IMG/VR virus record: IMGVR_UViG_3300015263_000124
Span: 1-35,687 of that record
Strand: one strand, 5' to 3'
DNA from: a virus
Length of the DNA: 35,687 bases
The position numbers and the translations under genes are program-made. Positions 1 through 6,380 of the stretch are shown here, piece by piece. The notes below the pieces were generated by a model. It saw nothing but the letters and a program-made list of their open reading frames with translations, was not told the DNA's origin and did not search any database. Numbering within the stretch: position 1 is the stretch's first letter; each line of letters starts with the position of its first letter.

Positions 1-1
1 A

Positions 2-607
2 GAAATGCAACATGAGGATTATGATCCTCATCTATCACTAGCTCTTCTAGCTGGTGAAGTGACACAGAAACAAGTGGATGACTATATCTCTGGTAAGGAT
101 AAATCTATCAAGAAGATTAGGCATACATTCAAACAGGGAAACTACGCATGTCAATATGGTGCTGGACCTCCAAGACTTGCCCTCACTGCTGATATTTCAG
201 TGAAGGAGGCAGAGAAGGTTCATAAGACATATTGGGAAAAGAATTGGGCAATTAAGGAAGTTGCCAAGCATCAGGAAATAGTTACTATCAGCGGACAGAT
301 GTGGTTGAAGAATCCGATTAATGGTTTTTTTTACTCCTTGCGTTCTGAGAAAGATATTTTCTCCACACTTGTTCAGGGTAGTGCTTCCTATGTATTTGAT
401 AGGTGGGTGCAAATATTCCGTCAGAAACGGTCACAGCTCACCGCACAGTTCCATGACGAGGTGGTCCTGTGTCTCCGTAAGGGTAATCGAGAGAAGGCCA
501 TCCAGCTCCTCCGTGGGGCGATTAAGGAACTAAACGAAGAATTGCAACTCAATCGTGAATTGGATATTGATATTCAGTTTGGAGATAGGTACAGTGACAT
601 TCATTAA
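2..607 (+). CDS. DNA polymerase, family A (C-terminal part, cut by window edge)
   Basis: C-terminal palm and fingers of a T7/Pol I-type replicative DNA polymerase. The reading frame is open to the left edge, so the N-terminus lies outside the window. Visible motifs are the O-helix (motif B) around IRHTFKQGNYACQYGAG, where K/R and Y residues bind the incoming dNTP and template, and motif C FHDE, with the catalytic Asp, about 50 residues from the end. Motif A, with the first catalytic Asp, is not inside the window. Whether this protein has its own 3'-5' exonuclease domain cannot be seen, but a separate DnaQ-like exonuclease lies at 3557-4330. Its 3' end overlaps the next small gene. It is the first gene of the replication block seen here. 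Family assignment is firm. Confidence 0.93.
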   Translation, partial: EMQHEDYDPHLSLALLAGEVTQKQVDDYISGKDKSIKKIRHTFKQGNYACQYGAGPPRLALTADISVKEAEKVHKTYWEKNWAIKEVAKHQEIVTISGQMWLKNPINGFFYSLRSEKDIFSTLVQGSASYVFDRWVQIFRQKRSQLTAQFHDEVVLCLRKGNREKAIQLLRGAIKELNEELQLNRELDIDIQFGDRYSDIH

Positions 608-752
608 TTATCAGAATATAAATGAGGTGCCTATTTATAGGTTTCCAGTGGTTAATTTTGACCACCCTCAGATTAAAATGATCGTTGAAGCTTATACCAA
701 ACGTGGTATGGGTATCGGAATTAATTACGGCAAGAATTTGGAGAAAAACTAA
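594..752 (+). CDS. Small hypothetical protein between polymerase and SSB genes
   Basis: A 52-residue protein beginning at GTG 594, inside the last codons of the polymerase gene, preceded by GGAGATAGG as ribosome binding site. It ends in TAA at 750-752, which overlaps the ATG of the SSB gene (TAATG). An in-frame TTG at 555 would give a longer form but has no clear binding site. The protein has a central aromatic and hydrophobic stretch, IYRFPVVNFDHPQ, and a basic C-terminus. I do not recognise a family. Perfect tiling between two essential replication genes and shared stop/start signals support a real gene. Confidence 0.6.
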   Translation: MTFINYQNINEVPIYRFPVVNFDHPQIKMIVEAYTKRGMGIGINYGKNLEKN

Positions 753-1507
753 TGGGTTTGAACGCTAAGAAGAAAGAATTTAATGGTGGTGGTAAGAAGG
801 CTGATCCGATTGATGCAGGTGCTTATCCCGCTCGACTGGTACAGATTATCGACCTCGGTGTACAGGAACAGCAGCCTTTCAAGGGCGAGCCTAAGCCTCC
901 TGCGCAGGAACTGATGACCACATATGAACTCGTAGATGAGTTTATGAAGGATGAAGATGGTGAAGATATTGAAGATAAGCCACGTTGGCAGTCTGAGACA
1001 TTTGTTCTCCACAACCTTGCCTCAGATATGGCAAAATCTACTAAACGTTACACCGCTCTTGATCCTAATCTTGAGCATGACGGTGATTGGACTGAGCTTG
1101 TTGGCTCCCCTGTAATGGTCACTATCACTAAGGATCAGGGTAAGGGTAAGAACGCTGATAAGGTGTATAACAACATCTCTGGCACTTCCTCTATGCGAGC
1201 TAAGGAAGCTGCAAAGCTGCCTGAACTTAAGAACCCTGCTAAGATTTTCGATCAGTCGGATATTTCCACTGTTGACATTTTCTTTACACTTCCTCAGTGG
1301 ATTCAGGACAAGATCAAGTCTGGTCTTGAGTTTGAAGGCTCTGAAATGGAATACGCTATCAACAACTATAAGCAGAAGGACTCTGACGAAGATGCCAAGC
1401 AGAAAGGCAAAGGCCGGGCTAAGAAGCAGGAGAAGGCTGCTGAACCCGATGATAGTGACGAAGGCGATGTCGGAAACGAAAAAGCAGACAACGGAGAAGA
1501 CTGGTAA
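752..1507 (+). CDS. Single-stranded DNA-binding protein, phage type with acidic C-terminal tail
   Basis: A 251-residue protein likely to coat single-stranded DNA at the replication fork, in the role of T7 gp2.5. The body (residues about 20-200) has the beta-rich look of phage SSB/DUF669-like proteins. It starts GLNAKKKEF and contains DAGAYPARLVQIIDLG near residue 22. The last 45 residues are a basic KGKGRAKKQEK patch followed by a strongly acidic tail ending GEDW. An acidic tail closing with an aromatic residue is the feature gp2.5-type SSBs use to contact polymerase and helicase. It lies directly after the polymerase gene. The family call rests on architecture and context rather than a single catalytic motif. 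Confidence 0.75.
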   Translation: MGLNAKKKEFNGGGKKADPIDAGAYPARLVQIIDLGVQEQQPFKGEPKPPAQELMTTYELVDEFMKDEDGEDIEDKPRWQSETFVLHNLASDMAKSTKRYTALDPNLEHDGDWTELVGSPVMVTITKDQGKGKNADKVYNNISGTSSMRAKEAAKLPELKNPAKIFDQSDISTVDIFFTLPQWIQDKIKSGLEFEGSEMEYAINNYKQKDSDEDAKQKGKGRAKKQEKAAEPDDSDEGDVGNEKADNGEDW

Positions 1508-1809
1508 TGAATGAGAAAGACTTAATCAAGGGCCTAGATTTTGTAACATGCGTTAATGGTAACTTTGAAGAATATGGTGTATCGGAGGGTCAGCTTGCTT
1601 TTGTAGCTGGCCACCGTTCCCTTCCTATAAATGAGGATGATCCCTATCTTCAACGTATCCATTTTCTAATTCATCCTCTCAATGAAGATGAAACAATTAA
1701 CTTCACTATTCTCCTAGTAGTTGATGGTCGGTCACTTGCCAAGGTGAGTGAAGAAGAACAGGAACGACTTACGGAGAAGCTTCGTGAAGACACTGACAGC
1801 ATTAATTGA
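1507..1809 (+). CDS. Hypothetical 100-residue protein in replication operon
   Basis: The ATG overlaps the SSB stop codon (TAATG), so translational coupling is likely. The 100-residue protein has a mixed beta-rich middle (RIHFLIHPLNEDETINFTILLVV) and a charged helical C-terminus (SEEEQERLTEKLRED). Its last 26 bases overlap the start of the exonuclease gene. I do not recognise a family, and no metal-binding or catalytic motif stands out. Its position between SSB and exonuclease suggests a replication accessory role, which is inference only. Confidence 0.75.
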   Translation: MNEKDLIKGLDFVTCVNGNFEEYGVSEGQLAFVAGHRSLPINEDDPYLQRIHFLIHPLNEDETINFTILLVVDGRSLAKVSEEEQERLTEKLREDTDSIN

Positions 1810-2692
1810 TGCAGATGTACTTCGCTATGAGATTGGATTTTGTGGCGAGTACAAAGAACTAAATGAGGAAACTGGTGAAGAGGAGTTTAAGGTTAGGGAA
1901 TTTGATTTCGTAGCCGAACTCCTTGACGGCAGAGTGAAAGGAATTATCGCAGATGTTGCAGACTATTTCGACATTGATCAGTCAGATATTAAACCAGTTC
2001 TCTACCTCACAGGCTCAGAAACAAGTACAAAAATCATCAATAGATCAAAAAGATTTCTTGATGAGCCTCTACTTCTTTTGGCTCCGCCAATACGAGAATC
2101 CATTGCAGTCACTAAGCCTTATAAGGGCACACGAGCGGGAACAAAACCTTTCCATTATGAAAACCTCACGGCGTACATTATTGGAACATATGAATTCCGC
2201 GTGTCGAATGGGCTTGAAGCCGACGATCTTATCTGCATGGATCAATTCTCAGCTTTGGGAGATAATGATACTATCATTTGCACTAGAGACAAAGATTTAC
2301 GTATGTGTCCCGGCTGGCATTACGGTTGGGAATGTGGCAAACAGCCTTCGTTCGGACCCACGCTCGTGGACAATAGGGGACAAATCACCCTCACCCCGAA
2401 GGGCATCAAAGGCACAGGACTTAAATTCTTCTTTTCACAAATGCTTACAGGAGATACAGTTGACAACATCCCCGGATGCGCCAAGATTGGACCAGCAAAA
2501 GCCTTCGCCATACTTGAAGGATGCAACACACGACGAGATCATGAACGAGCTGTTATCGAGGCATATAAGCAAGCATACGGTGACAAGTACAAAGACATGC
2601 TTGAGGAGCAATCCAAGCTTTTGTGGATGATTAGAGAACTTAACGAGGACGGAAGTCCTGTACATTATGAATGGAAGTTTGATGCTGACTGA
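1784..2692 (+). CDS. 5'-3' exonuclease (FEN/T7 gp6-like)
   Basis: A 302-residue nuclease of the FEN/PIN superfamily, expected to remove RNA primers, resect DNA ends and degrade host DNA, as T7 gp6 does. Acidic metal-binding motifs are in the expected order: LIDAD (D9, D11), LEADD (E145-D148), CTRDKD (D169, D171) and TGDTVDNIPG (D224, D227), followed by GPAKA of the helix-turn-helix. I chose GTG 1784 because GGAG lies 7 bases upstream and the first beta strand (LTALIDAD) then falls in its usual place. An upstream in-frame GTG at 1748 lacks a good site. The start overlaps the previous gene by 26 bases. Confidence in function is high. Confidence 0.88.
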   Translation: MKTLTALIDADVLRYEIGFCGEYKELNEETGEEEFKVREFDFVAELLDGRVKGIIADVADYFDIDQSDIKPVLYLTGSETSTKIINRSKRFLDEPLLLLAPPIRESIAVTKPYKGTRAGTKPFHYENLTAYIIGTYEFRVSNGLEADDLICMDQFSALGDNDTIICTRDKDLRMCPGWHYGWECGKQPSFGPTLVDNRGQITLTPKGIKGTGLKFFFSQMLTGDTVDNIPGCAKIGPAKAFAILEGCNTRRDHERAVIEAYKQAYGDKYKDMLEEQSKLLWMIRELNEDGSPVHYEWKFDAD

Positions 2693-2873
2693 TACTGAGG
2701 TTAATGAAGTTTGGGAAATTGCCCAAAAAGATGCACAATCAGATTTCTTTTCTGCTAGGCCAACTTTTGATAAAAAGTTTATCGGTTATAACCCATATAA
2801 CTATGGGACTGAAAAATATGAAGAGTATGAATGTGCTTATGAACACTACATCATGGATTATTTGGGGTATTAA
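2682..2873 (+). CDS. Small acidic hypothetical protein
   Basis: A 63-residue acidic, tyrosine-rich protein (NPYNYGTEKYEEYECAYEHYIMDYLGY at the end) whose TAA overlaps the ATG of the HNH gene. ATG 2682 is preceded by GGAAG. An in-frame ATG at 2667 would add five residues and overlaps the exonuclease end more. No known motif is visible. The many Tyr, Glu and Asp residues and small size resemble early phage host-interaction or DNA-mimic proteins, but that is only a compositional remark. Confidence 0.65.
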   Translation: MLTDTEVNEVWEIAQKDAQSDFFSARPTFDKKFIGYNPYNYGTEKYEEYECAYEHYIMDYLGY

Positions 2874-3301
2874 TGGCAGGTAGAATTGGTGGCCCTAAGA
2901 CACGCAACTCTGGTCGTTGGACTGAGGCACAATTCACTTCTTTCATCAAAGGAAATCTTAGGCGTATCACTTCCAAGTGGGGACCTATTCAAGATGTTCT
3001 AAAGGAAGCTCGTGTTAGACGAGGCTTTTATATCTGTAATGATTGTAAGGAAGAAGTGCCAGCCTCCACCAAAGATGAGAATGGTAAGCGTGTTAAGAAT
3101 GCGATAGTGGATCATATTGATCCTATCATCGATCCTGATGTGGGTTGGGTGAGTTGGGACAACACTATCGAACGGATGTTCTGTGAGAAAGAGGGGCTTC
3201 AAGTCCTTTGCTATGAATGTCACAAGAAAAAGACTGACGATGAAAAGGCTCGGGCTAAGGCTCGTCGAGCCGCTGATAAGGAAATTTTGAATGACGAATG
3301 A
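2873..3301 (+). CDS. HNH endonuclease, zinc-finger type
   Basis: A 142-residue nuclease of the HNH/endonuclease VII-like group. Two zinc-binding pairs frame the active site: C55-x2-C58 and C113-x2-C116 with H117. The catalytic core is VDHIDPI (D80, H81), followed by a WDNTIE segment with N97, and the C-terminus is a basic helix. A basic N-terminus (RIGGPKTRNSGRW) could bind DNA. It sits within the replication operon, not inside another gene, so it may be a resolvase-like recombination nuclease or a free-standing homing nuclease. The sequence does not decide. ATG overlaps the previous stop (TAATG). Confidence 0.8.
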   Translation: MAGRIGGPKTRNSGRWTEAQFTSFIKGNLRRITSKWGPIQDVLKEARVRRGFYICNDCKEEVPASTKDENGKRVKNAIVDHIDPIIDPDVGWVSWDNTIERMFCEKEGLQVLCYECHKKKTDDEKARAKARRAADKEILNDE

Positions 3302-3557
3302 TAATTACGCTACAGAAGTTAGTGGTTATTCCACCTTCCAAGATATTGAACATAAGATGCTTCGTGCTTGGAACCAGTATAATGTAATGAGTAATCTGCG
3401 TGAGAATAAGATGGATGGTGTTGCTATGGAATACCTTAGTGCCCTTCCCAAGACTGACATGGTTGGCCTACAGATCATGATTGAATACATCAAGGCTAAG
3501 GGCTACGAAGAGACTAAGCGAGAAATCATCTCAGAAGAAATTGGACTTGCAGCTTAA
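3291..3557 (+). CDS. Hypothetical 88-residue helical protein
   Basis: Starts inside the end of the HNH gene and stops at TAA 3555-3557, sharing an A with the next ATG. The 88 residues are predicted mostly helical by composition (FQDIEHKMLRAWNQYNVM, MEYLSALPKTDMVGLQIMIEYIKAKG). No catalytic or metal motif is visible and I do not recognise the family. Being wedged between two nucleases with overlapping ends suggests co-translation with them. Confidence 0.7.
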   Translation: MTNDNYATEVSGYSTFQDIEHKMLRAWNQYNVMSNLRENKMDGVAMEYLSALPKTDMVGLQIMIEYIKAKGYEETKREIISEEIGLAA

Positions 3558-4330
3558 TGGCTAGAGTTCTTATCCTAGATATTGAAACAGCCCCTAATAT
3601 TGCCTATGTATGGCGATATTTCAAAGAGAATGTAGGGGCAAAGCAGGTGATTGAGAATGGCTATATGCTTTCCTTCGCTGCTAAGTGGCTAGGAGAGGAT
3701 AAAATCTTCTACCACGATATTGAACATCAACATGAAAAGGATATGCTAGAATATCTTCATCCGTTGCTTGATGAAGCCGATATCACTGTAGCTCATAATG
3801 GTGATGGATTTGATATGCCACATATTCAGGGACGTTTCCTAATGCATGGCATGAAGCCCCCTGCCCCATATAAACAGATTGATACAGTGAAGGTAGCTCG
3901 TAAGGAGTTTAATTTTCCATCCAACTCTCTTGAATATCTCAGTAATGTTCTTGACCTTGATGTTAAGAAAGGTGGACATAAGAAGTTTCCGGGCTTTGAG
4001 CTTTGGCTTGGTGTCCTCCGTAACGATCCTGAGGCATGGGCAGAGATGAAGGAATATAATATCGATGATATTCGTGCTCTTGAACAGCTTTACCTTCGCT
4101 TCCGTCCCTTCATGCGTTTCCATCCTAATGTGGGTGTATTCGAAGATGGTGAGGAAGTTGTGTGTACTAAGTGTGGTGGCAAGCATCTGCAGAAGCGAGG
4201 CTTTGCTCACACTAATGTGGGCCGTTTCCAACGCTATCAGTGCAATGACTGCGGTGGTTGGAGCCGTGGTCGATACAACCTTCGTAAGAAGGATGAGATG
4301 AAACATATCGTAGCTAATGTGGTGAACTAA
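3557..4330 (+). CDS. DnaQ-like 3'-5' exonuclease with C-terminal zinc ribbon
   Basis: A 257-residue RNase H-fold exonuclease. Exo I is ILDIET (D8, E10), Exo II is VAHNGDGFD (N81, D86), and Exo III is YNIDDIRALE (Y167, D171). This is the DEDDy arrangement of proofreading and YprB-type exonucleases. After residue 200 comes a four-cysteine zinc ribbon (C203, C206, C229, C232) with basic linkers, probably a nucleic-acid contact. It may supply proofreading in trans to the family A polymerase or process recombination intermediates. The start overlaps the previous stop and the end overlaps the next start (TAATG at both), so it is embedded in the operon. Confidence 0.82.
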   Translation: MARVLILDIETAPNIAYVWRYFKENVGAKQVIENGYMLSFAAKWLGEDKIFYHDIEHQHEKDMLEYLHPLLDEADITVAHNGDGFDMPHIQGRFLMHGMKPPAPYKQIDTVKVARKEFNFPSNSLEYLSNVLDLDVKKGGHKKFPGFELWLGVLRNDPEAWAEMKEYNIDDIRALEQLYLRFRPFMRFHPNVGVFEDGEEVVCTKCGGKHLQKRGFAHTNVGRFQRYQCNDCGGWSRGRYNLRKKDEMKHIVANVVN

Positions 4331-4593
4331 TGAATGAAGATGAAATTTTTGAAGTTGTTCGAAAAGAGTTACGTTATCAAGAAAAACAAACTTTTTATGA
4401 AAATGGATATGTAAGGGGTGGCCTCTCTGAGGGAGAGGTTCTCCTAGCTATTGATAAGCTTGTGAATGATGCCAAGAATGTTTGGTATTTGGATAGTCCA
4501 CCCCATCTCGCTGCACGACACCTCATTCGTAAGATTGCAGCTCTGTCAATAAGGATGTGTATGGATAAAATTGGTATGCCGGAAAGGTTTTAA
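4330..4593 (+). CDS. Hypothetical 87-residue protein upstream of MazG
   Basis: ATG overlaps the exonuclease stop (TAATG). The protein is mixed helical, with LSEGEVLLAIDKLVNDAKNVW in the middle and HLAARHLIRKIAALSIRMCMDKIG at the end. It has no transmembrane segment and no recognisable catalytic residues. It ends two bases before the preferred TTG start of the MazG-like gene. I do not recognise the family. Confidence 0.7.
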   Translation: MNEDEIFEVVRKELRYQEKQTFYENGYVRGGLSEGEVLLAIDKLVNDAKNVWYLDSPPHLAARHLIRKIAALSIRMCMDKIGMPERF

Positions 4594-4594
4594 A

Positions 4595-4924
4595 TTGTCT
4601 GACGAATTTGGATTTGATGAGTATCAAGAACGAGCATGGGAATTCCGTGCTTGGCCTGATACAGAGGTGGGGAATATGTACCCCGTCCTCGGACTGGCTG
4701 AGGAAGCTGGTGAAGTTGTTGGTAAGGTGGCTAAGGCCACACGTAAGGGCGTACCTGTAGATGTAGAAGCTCTCAAGAAAGAGCTTGGAGACGTGCTGTG
4801 GCAGCTTTCCGCTGTTGCCACCACCTATGACCTAGACCTGCTCGATATCGCTCTCAGTAACCTCCAGAAGCTGCAAGACAGGGATAACCGTGGAGTGATT
4901 GTAGGAGAAGGTGATGAACGATAA
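4595..4924 (+). CDS. MazG-like nucleoside triphosphate pyrophosphohydrolase
   Basis: A 109-residue all-alpha NTP pyrophosphohydrolase of the MazG superfamily, which splits (d)NTPs or ppGpp-like nucleotides to the monophosphate plus pyrophosphate. The metal-binding signature EExxE...ExxD is clear: LAEEAGEVVG, then about 20 residues later KKELGDVLWQL. The N-terminal FDEYQERAWEFRAWP is typical of single-domain phage MazG proteins. I prefer TTG 4595, with AAAGG 7 bases upstream and directly after the previous stop. An in-frame TTG at 4571 would overlap the upstream gene. Together with the following diphosphohydrolase, HAD, ThyX and RNR genes it forms a nucleotide-pool module. Confidence 0.85.
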   Translation: MSDEFGFDEYQERAWEFRAWPDTEVGNMYPVLGLAEEAGEVVGKVAKATRKGVPVDVEALKKELGDVLWQLSAVATTYDLDLLDIALSNLQKLQDRDNRGVIVGEGDER

Positions 4925-5261
4925 GGTTGGACGTAAGGATGATGGTGGTAAGGTGAGGCTCGACCTCATCCCGCCAGAACTGATTTTCGCTGTAGGACAG
5001 ATTCTCACATTCGGAGCTGTTAAGTATGCAGACCGTAATTGGGAACAAGGAATGAAGTGGGGACGAGTATTCGGTGCCCTTATGCGCCATATGTGGTGCT
5101 GGTGGGGAGGTAAAGGCCCTACTACCAAAAGCTTCCTATTTGGTTCTACAGATGACGAGACACAATATTCACACTTATGGCACGCTGCATGTTGCATTGC
5201 GTTCCTAATTGCTTATGAAGAACGAAACATTGGGGAGGATGATCGTGCGAATAGCTCTTGA
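4914..5261 (+). CDS. MazZ-like dATP/dGTP diphosphohydrolase (DUF5664 family)
   Basis: A 115-residue protein with the hallmark blocks of the dATP/dGTP diphosphohydrolase family: DDGGKVRLDLIPPELI, LTFGAVKYADRNW, FGALMRHMWCWW and SHLWHAACCIAFLIAYEER. The family includes MazZ of cyanophage S-2L, which clears dGTP/dATP for 2-aminoadenine genomes, but many members occur in phages without that chemistry. ATG 4914 follows AGGAG at a 6-base spacing. GTG 4911 is possible but too close. It overlaps the MazG gene end. No PurZ or DatZ is visible in this window, so base modification cannot be claimed. Confidence 0.82.
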   Translation: MNDKVGRKDDGGKVRLDLIPPELIFAVGQILTFGAVKYADRNWEQGMKWGRVFGALMRHMWCWWGGKGPTTKSFLFGSTDDETQYSHLWHAACCIAFLIAYEERNIGEDDRANSS

Positions 5262-5574
5262 TTATGATGAGACATATACACTTGATCCCACCTTCTGGCG
5301 TGCATTCATTCACACTTCACTAGAGGCTGGACATGATGTACGTATAGTGACAGCTCGATCACCAACACATGACAATATTGACCATATTATGATCGACAGA
5401 TATTATGATATCCCTGTTATCTATTGCGATGGTGTAGCTAAGAGGTTTGTTTGCCATCATTTCGAAGCTTGGGACCCTGATATTTGGATTGATGATAAAC
5501 CACAAGCAGTAGATAATAACTCTAGTGCAACTAGGGAATGGTTGGAAGAGTGGAGGGCAACTCGTGCAAGCTGA
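5245..5574 (+). CDS. HAD-superfamily phosphatase, probably nucleotidase-like
   Basis: A compact 109-residue haloacid-dehalogenase-fold protein. Motif I is LDYDETYT (DxDxT, nucleophile and acid/base Asp), motif II is IVTAR (Thr), a lysine lies in VAKRF, and motif IV is WIDDKP (metal-binding Asp pair). Phage HADs of this size act as nucleotidases or polynucleotide phosphatases. The neighbours (MazG, MazZ-like, ThyX, RNR) point to a deoxynucleotide substrate, but that is inference. GTG 5245 has GGGGAGG ending 6 bases upstream. ATG 5239 directly abuts that site and is less likely. Confidence 0.75.
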   Translation: MRIALDYDETYTLDPTFWRAFIHTSLEAGHDVRIVTARSPTHDNIDHIMIDRYYDIPVIYCDGVAKRFVCHHFEAWDPDIWIDDKPQAVDNNSSATREWLEEWRATRAS

Positions 5575-6265
5575 ATATATTAATCATATGGGTGACGACA
5601 TCACCGTAGTGAATGCAGCTAGGGTGAGTATGGATAAGGAAAGTGAGTGGGGGAAGACTATTAGTGAAGTTAATCTTAATCACAAGAAAAGAGATGAGTG
5701 GGAAAAACTTGATACCAACATCTCCTTTGAAGATTGGAATCTACTATCCTACCTCTCCAAACATAATCATTTCACACCATTCACTCATTGTACAATCACC
5801 CTTCGTGAAACAGTTCCTATCTTCGTAGCTCGTCAACGATTTAAGCATATGGTTGGTTTCACTTACAATGAAGTGAGTAGACGATATGTAGATGATACCC
5901 CTAAGTTCTATACGCCTGATGTTTGGCGTAAGAGGGCTGAGAATGTTAAGCAAGGTAGTAGTGATGATGAGGTTGATTTTCCCGAGACTGTATCTGACTC
6001 ATACAGAAGTTTGATTTATAATGCCTATACAACATATACTGAAATGTTGGCTGATGGTGTAGCTCCTGAGCAAGCTCGTATGGTGTTGCCTCAATCAATG
6101 ATGACCTCCTACTACGTTACAGGAAGCCTATATGCCTTTGCCCGTGCTTATCTACTACGAATTGATCCACATGCTCAGAAAGAAATTCGAGATTTGGCAG
6201 AGCAATGGGATAAGATAATTCGTCCTCTTTATCCTGAGAGTTGGAGTGCTCTTGTAGATGCCTAA
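5564..6265 (+). CDS. thyX: Flavin-dependent thymidylate synthase ThyX
   Basis: Makes dTMP from dUMP using FAD, NADPH and methylene-tetrahydrofolate. The 233-residue protein has the ThyX core: NAARVSM near the start, FVARQRFKHMVGFTYNEVSRRY for the signature, ARMVLPQSMMTSYYVTGSL, and LRIDPHAQKEIRDLA at the C-terminus. In the signature the usual RHRxxSxNExSxRY reads KHMVGFTYNEVSRRY, so the first Arg is Lys, the second is Met and the nucleotide-binding Ser is Thr. GTG 5564, with GGAGG 7 bases upstream, fits the usual N-terminus better than GTG 5525. Together with the downstream RNR it gives the phage its own dTTP supply. Confidence 0.92.
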   Translation: MQAEYINHMGDDITVVNAARVSMDKESEWGKTISEVNLNHKKRDEWEKLDTNISFEDWNLLSYLSKHNHFTPFTHCTITLRETVPIFVARQRFKHMVGFTYNEVSRRYVDDTPKFYTPDVWRKRAENVKQGSSDDEVDFPETVSDSYRSLIYNAYTTYTEMLADGVAPEQARMVLPQSMMTSYYVTGSLYAFARAYLLRIDPHAQKEIRDLAEQWDKIIRPLYPESWSALVDA

Positions 6266-6380
6266 GAAGATGGAAGAAATACGTAAGGCTGTGCAGCGTT
6301 CTGGTAAATCCAAGGATGCTGCATATGCTATCGCTCAAGCTAAATACAACAAAATGAAAAAGCGAAAGAAGAATAAATGA
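6258..6380 (+). CDS. Very small lysine-rich protein between thyX and RNR genes
   Basis: A 40-residue basic peptide beginning at ATG 6258, inside the last codons of thyX, and ending in TGA 6378-6380, which overlaps the RNR start (ATGA). It reads MPKKMEEIRKAVQRSGKSKD and then AAYAIAQAKYNKMKKRKKNK. Tiny phage proteins with the pattern KSK(D/Q)AAYAIAxA are common and of unknown role. The tight overlaps on both sides support translation. The highly basic C-terminus could bind nucleic acid. Confidence 0.65.
   Translation: MPKKMEEIRKAVQRSGKSKDAAYAIAQAKYNKMKKRKKNK

Noticed and set aside
4914-5261. Claim that the genome contains 2-aminoadenine
   Set aside because: Only a MazZ-family protein is seen. 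PurZ and DatZ are absent from this window and the family is common in ordinary phages.
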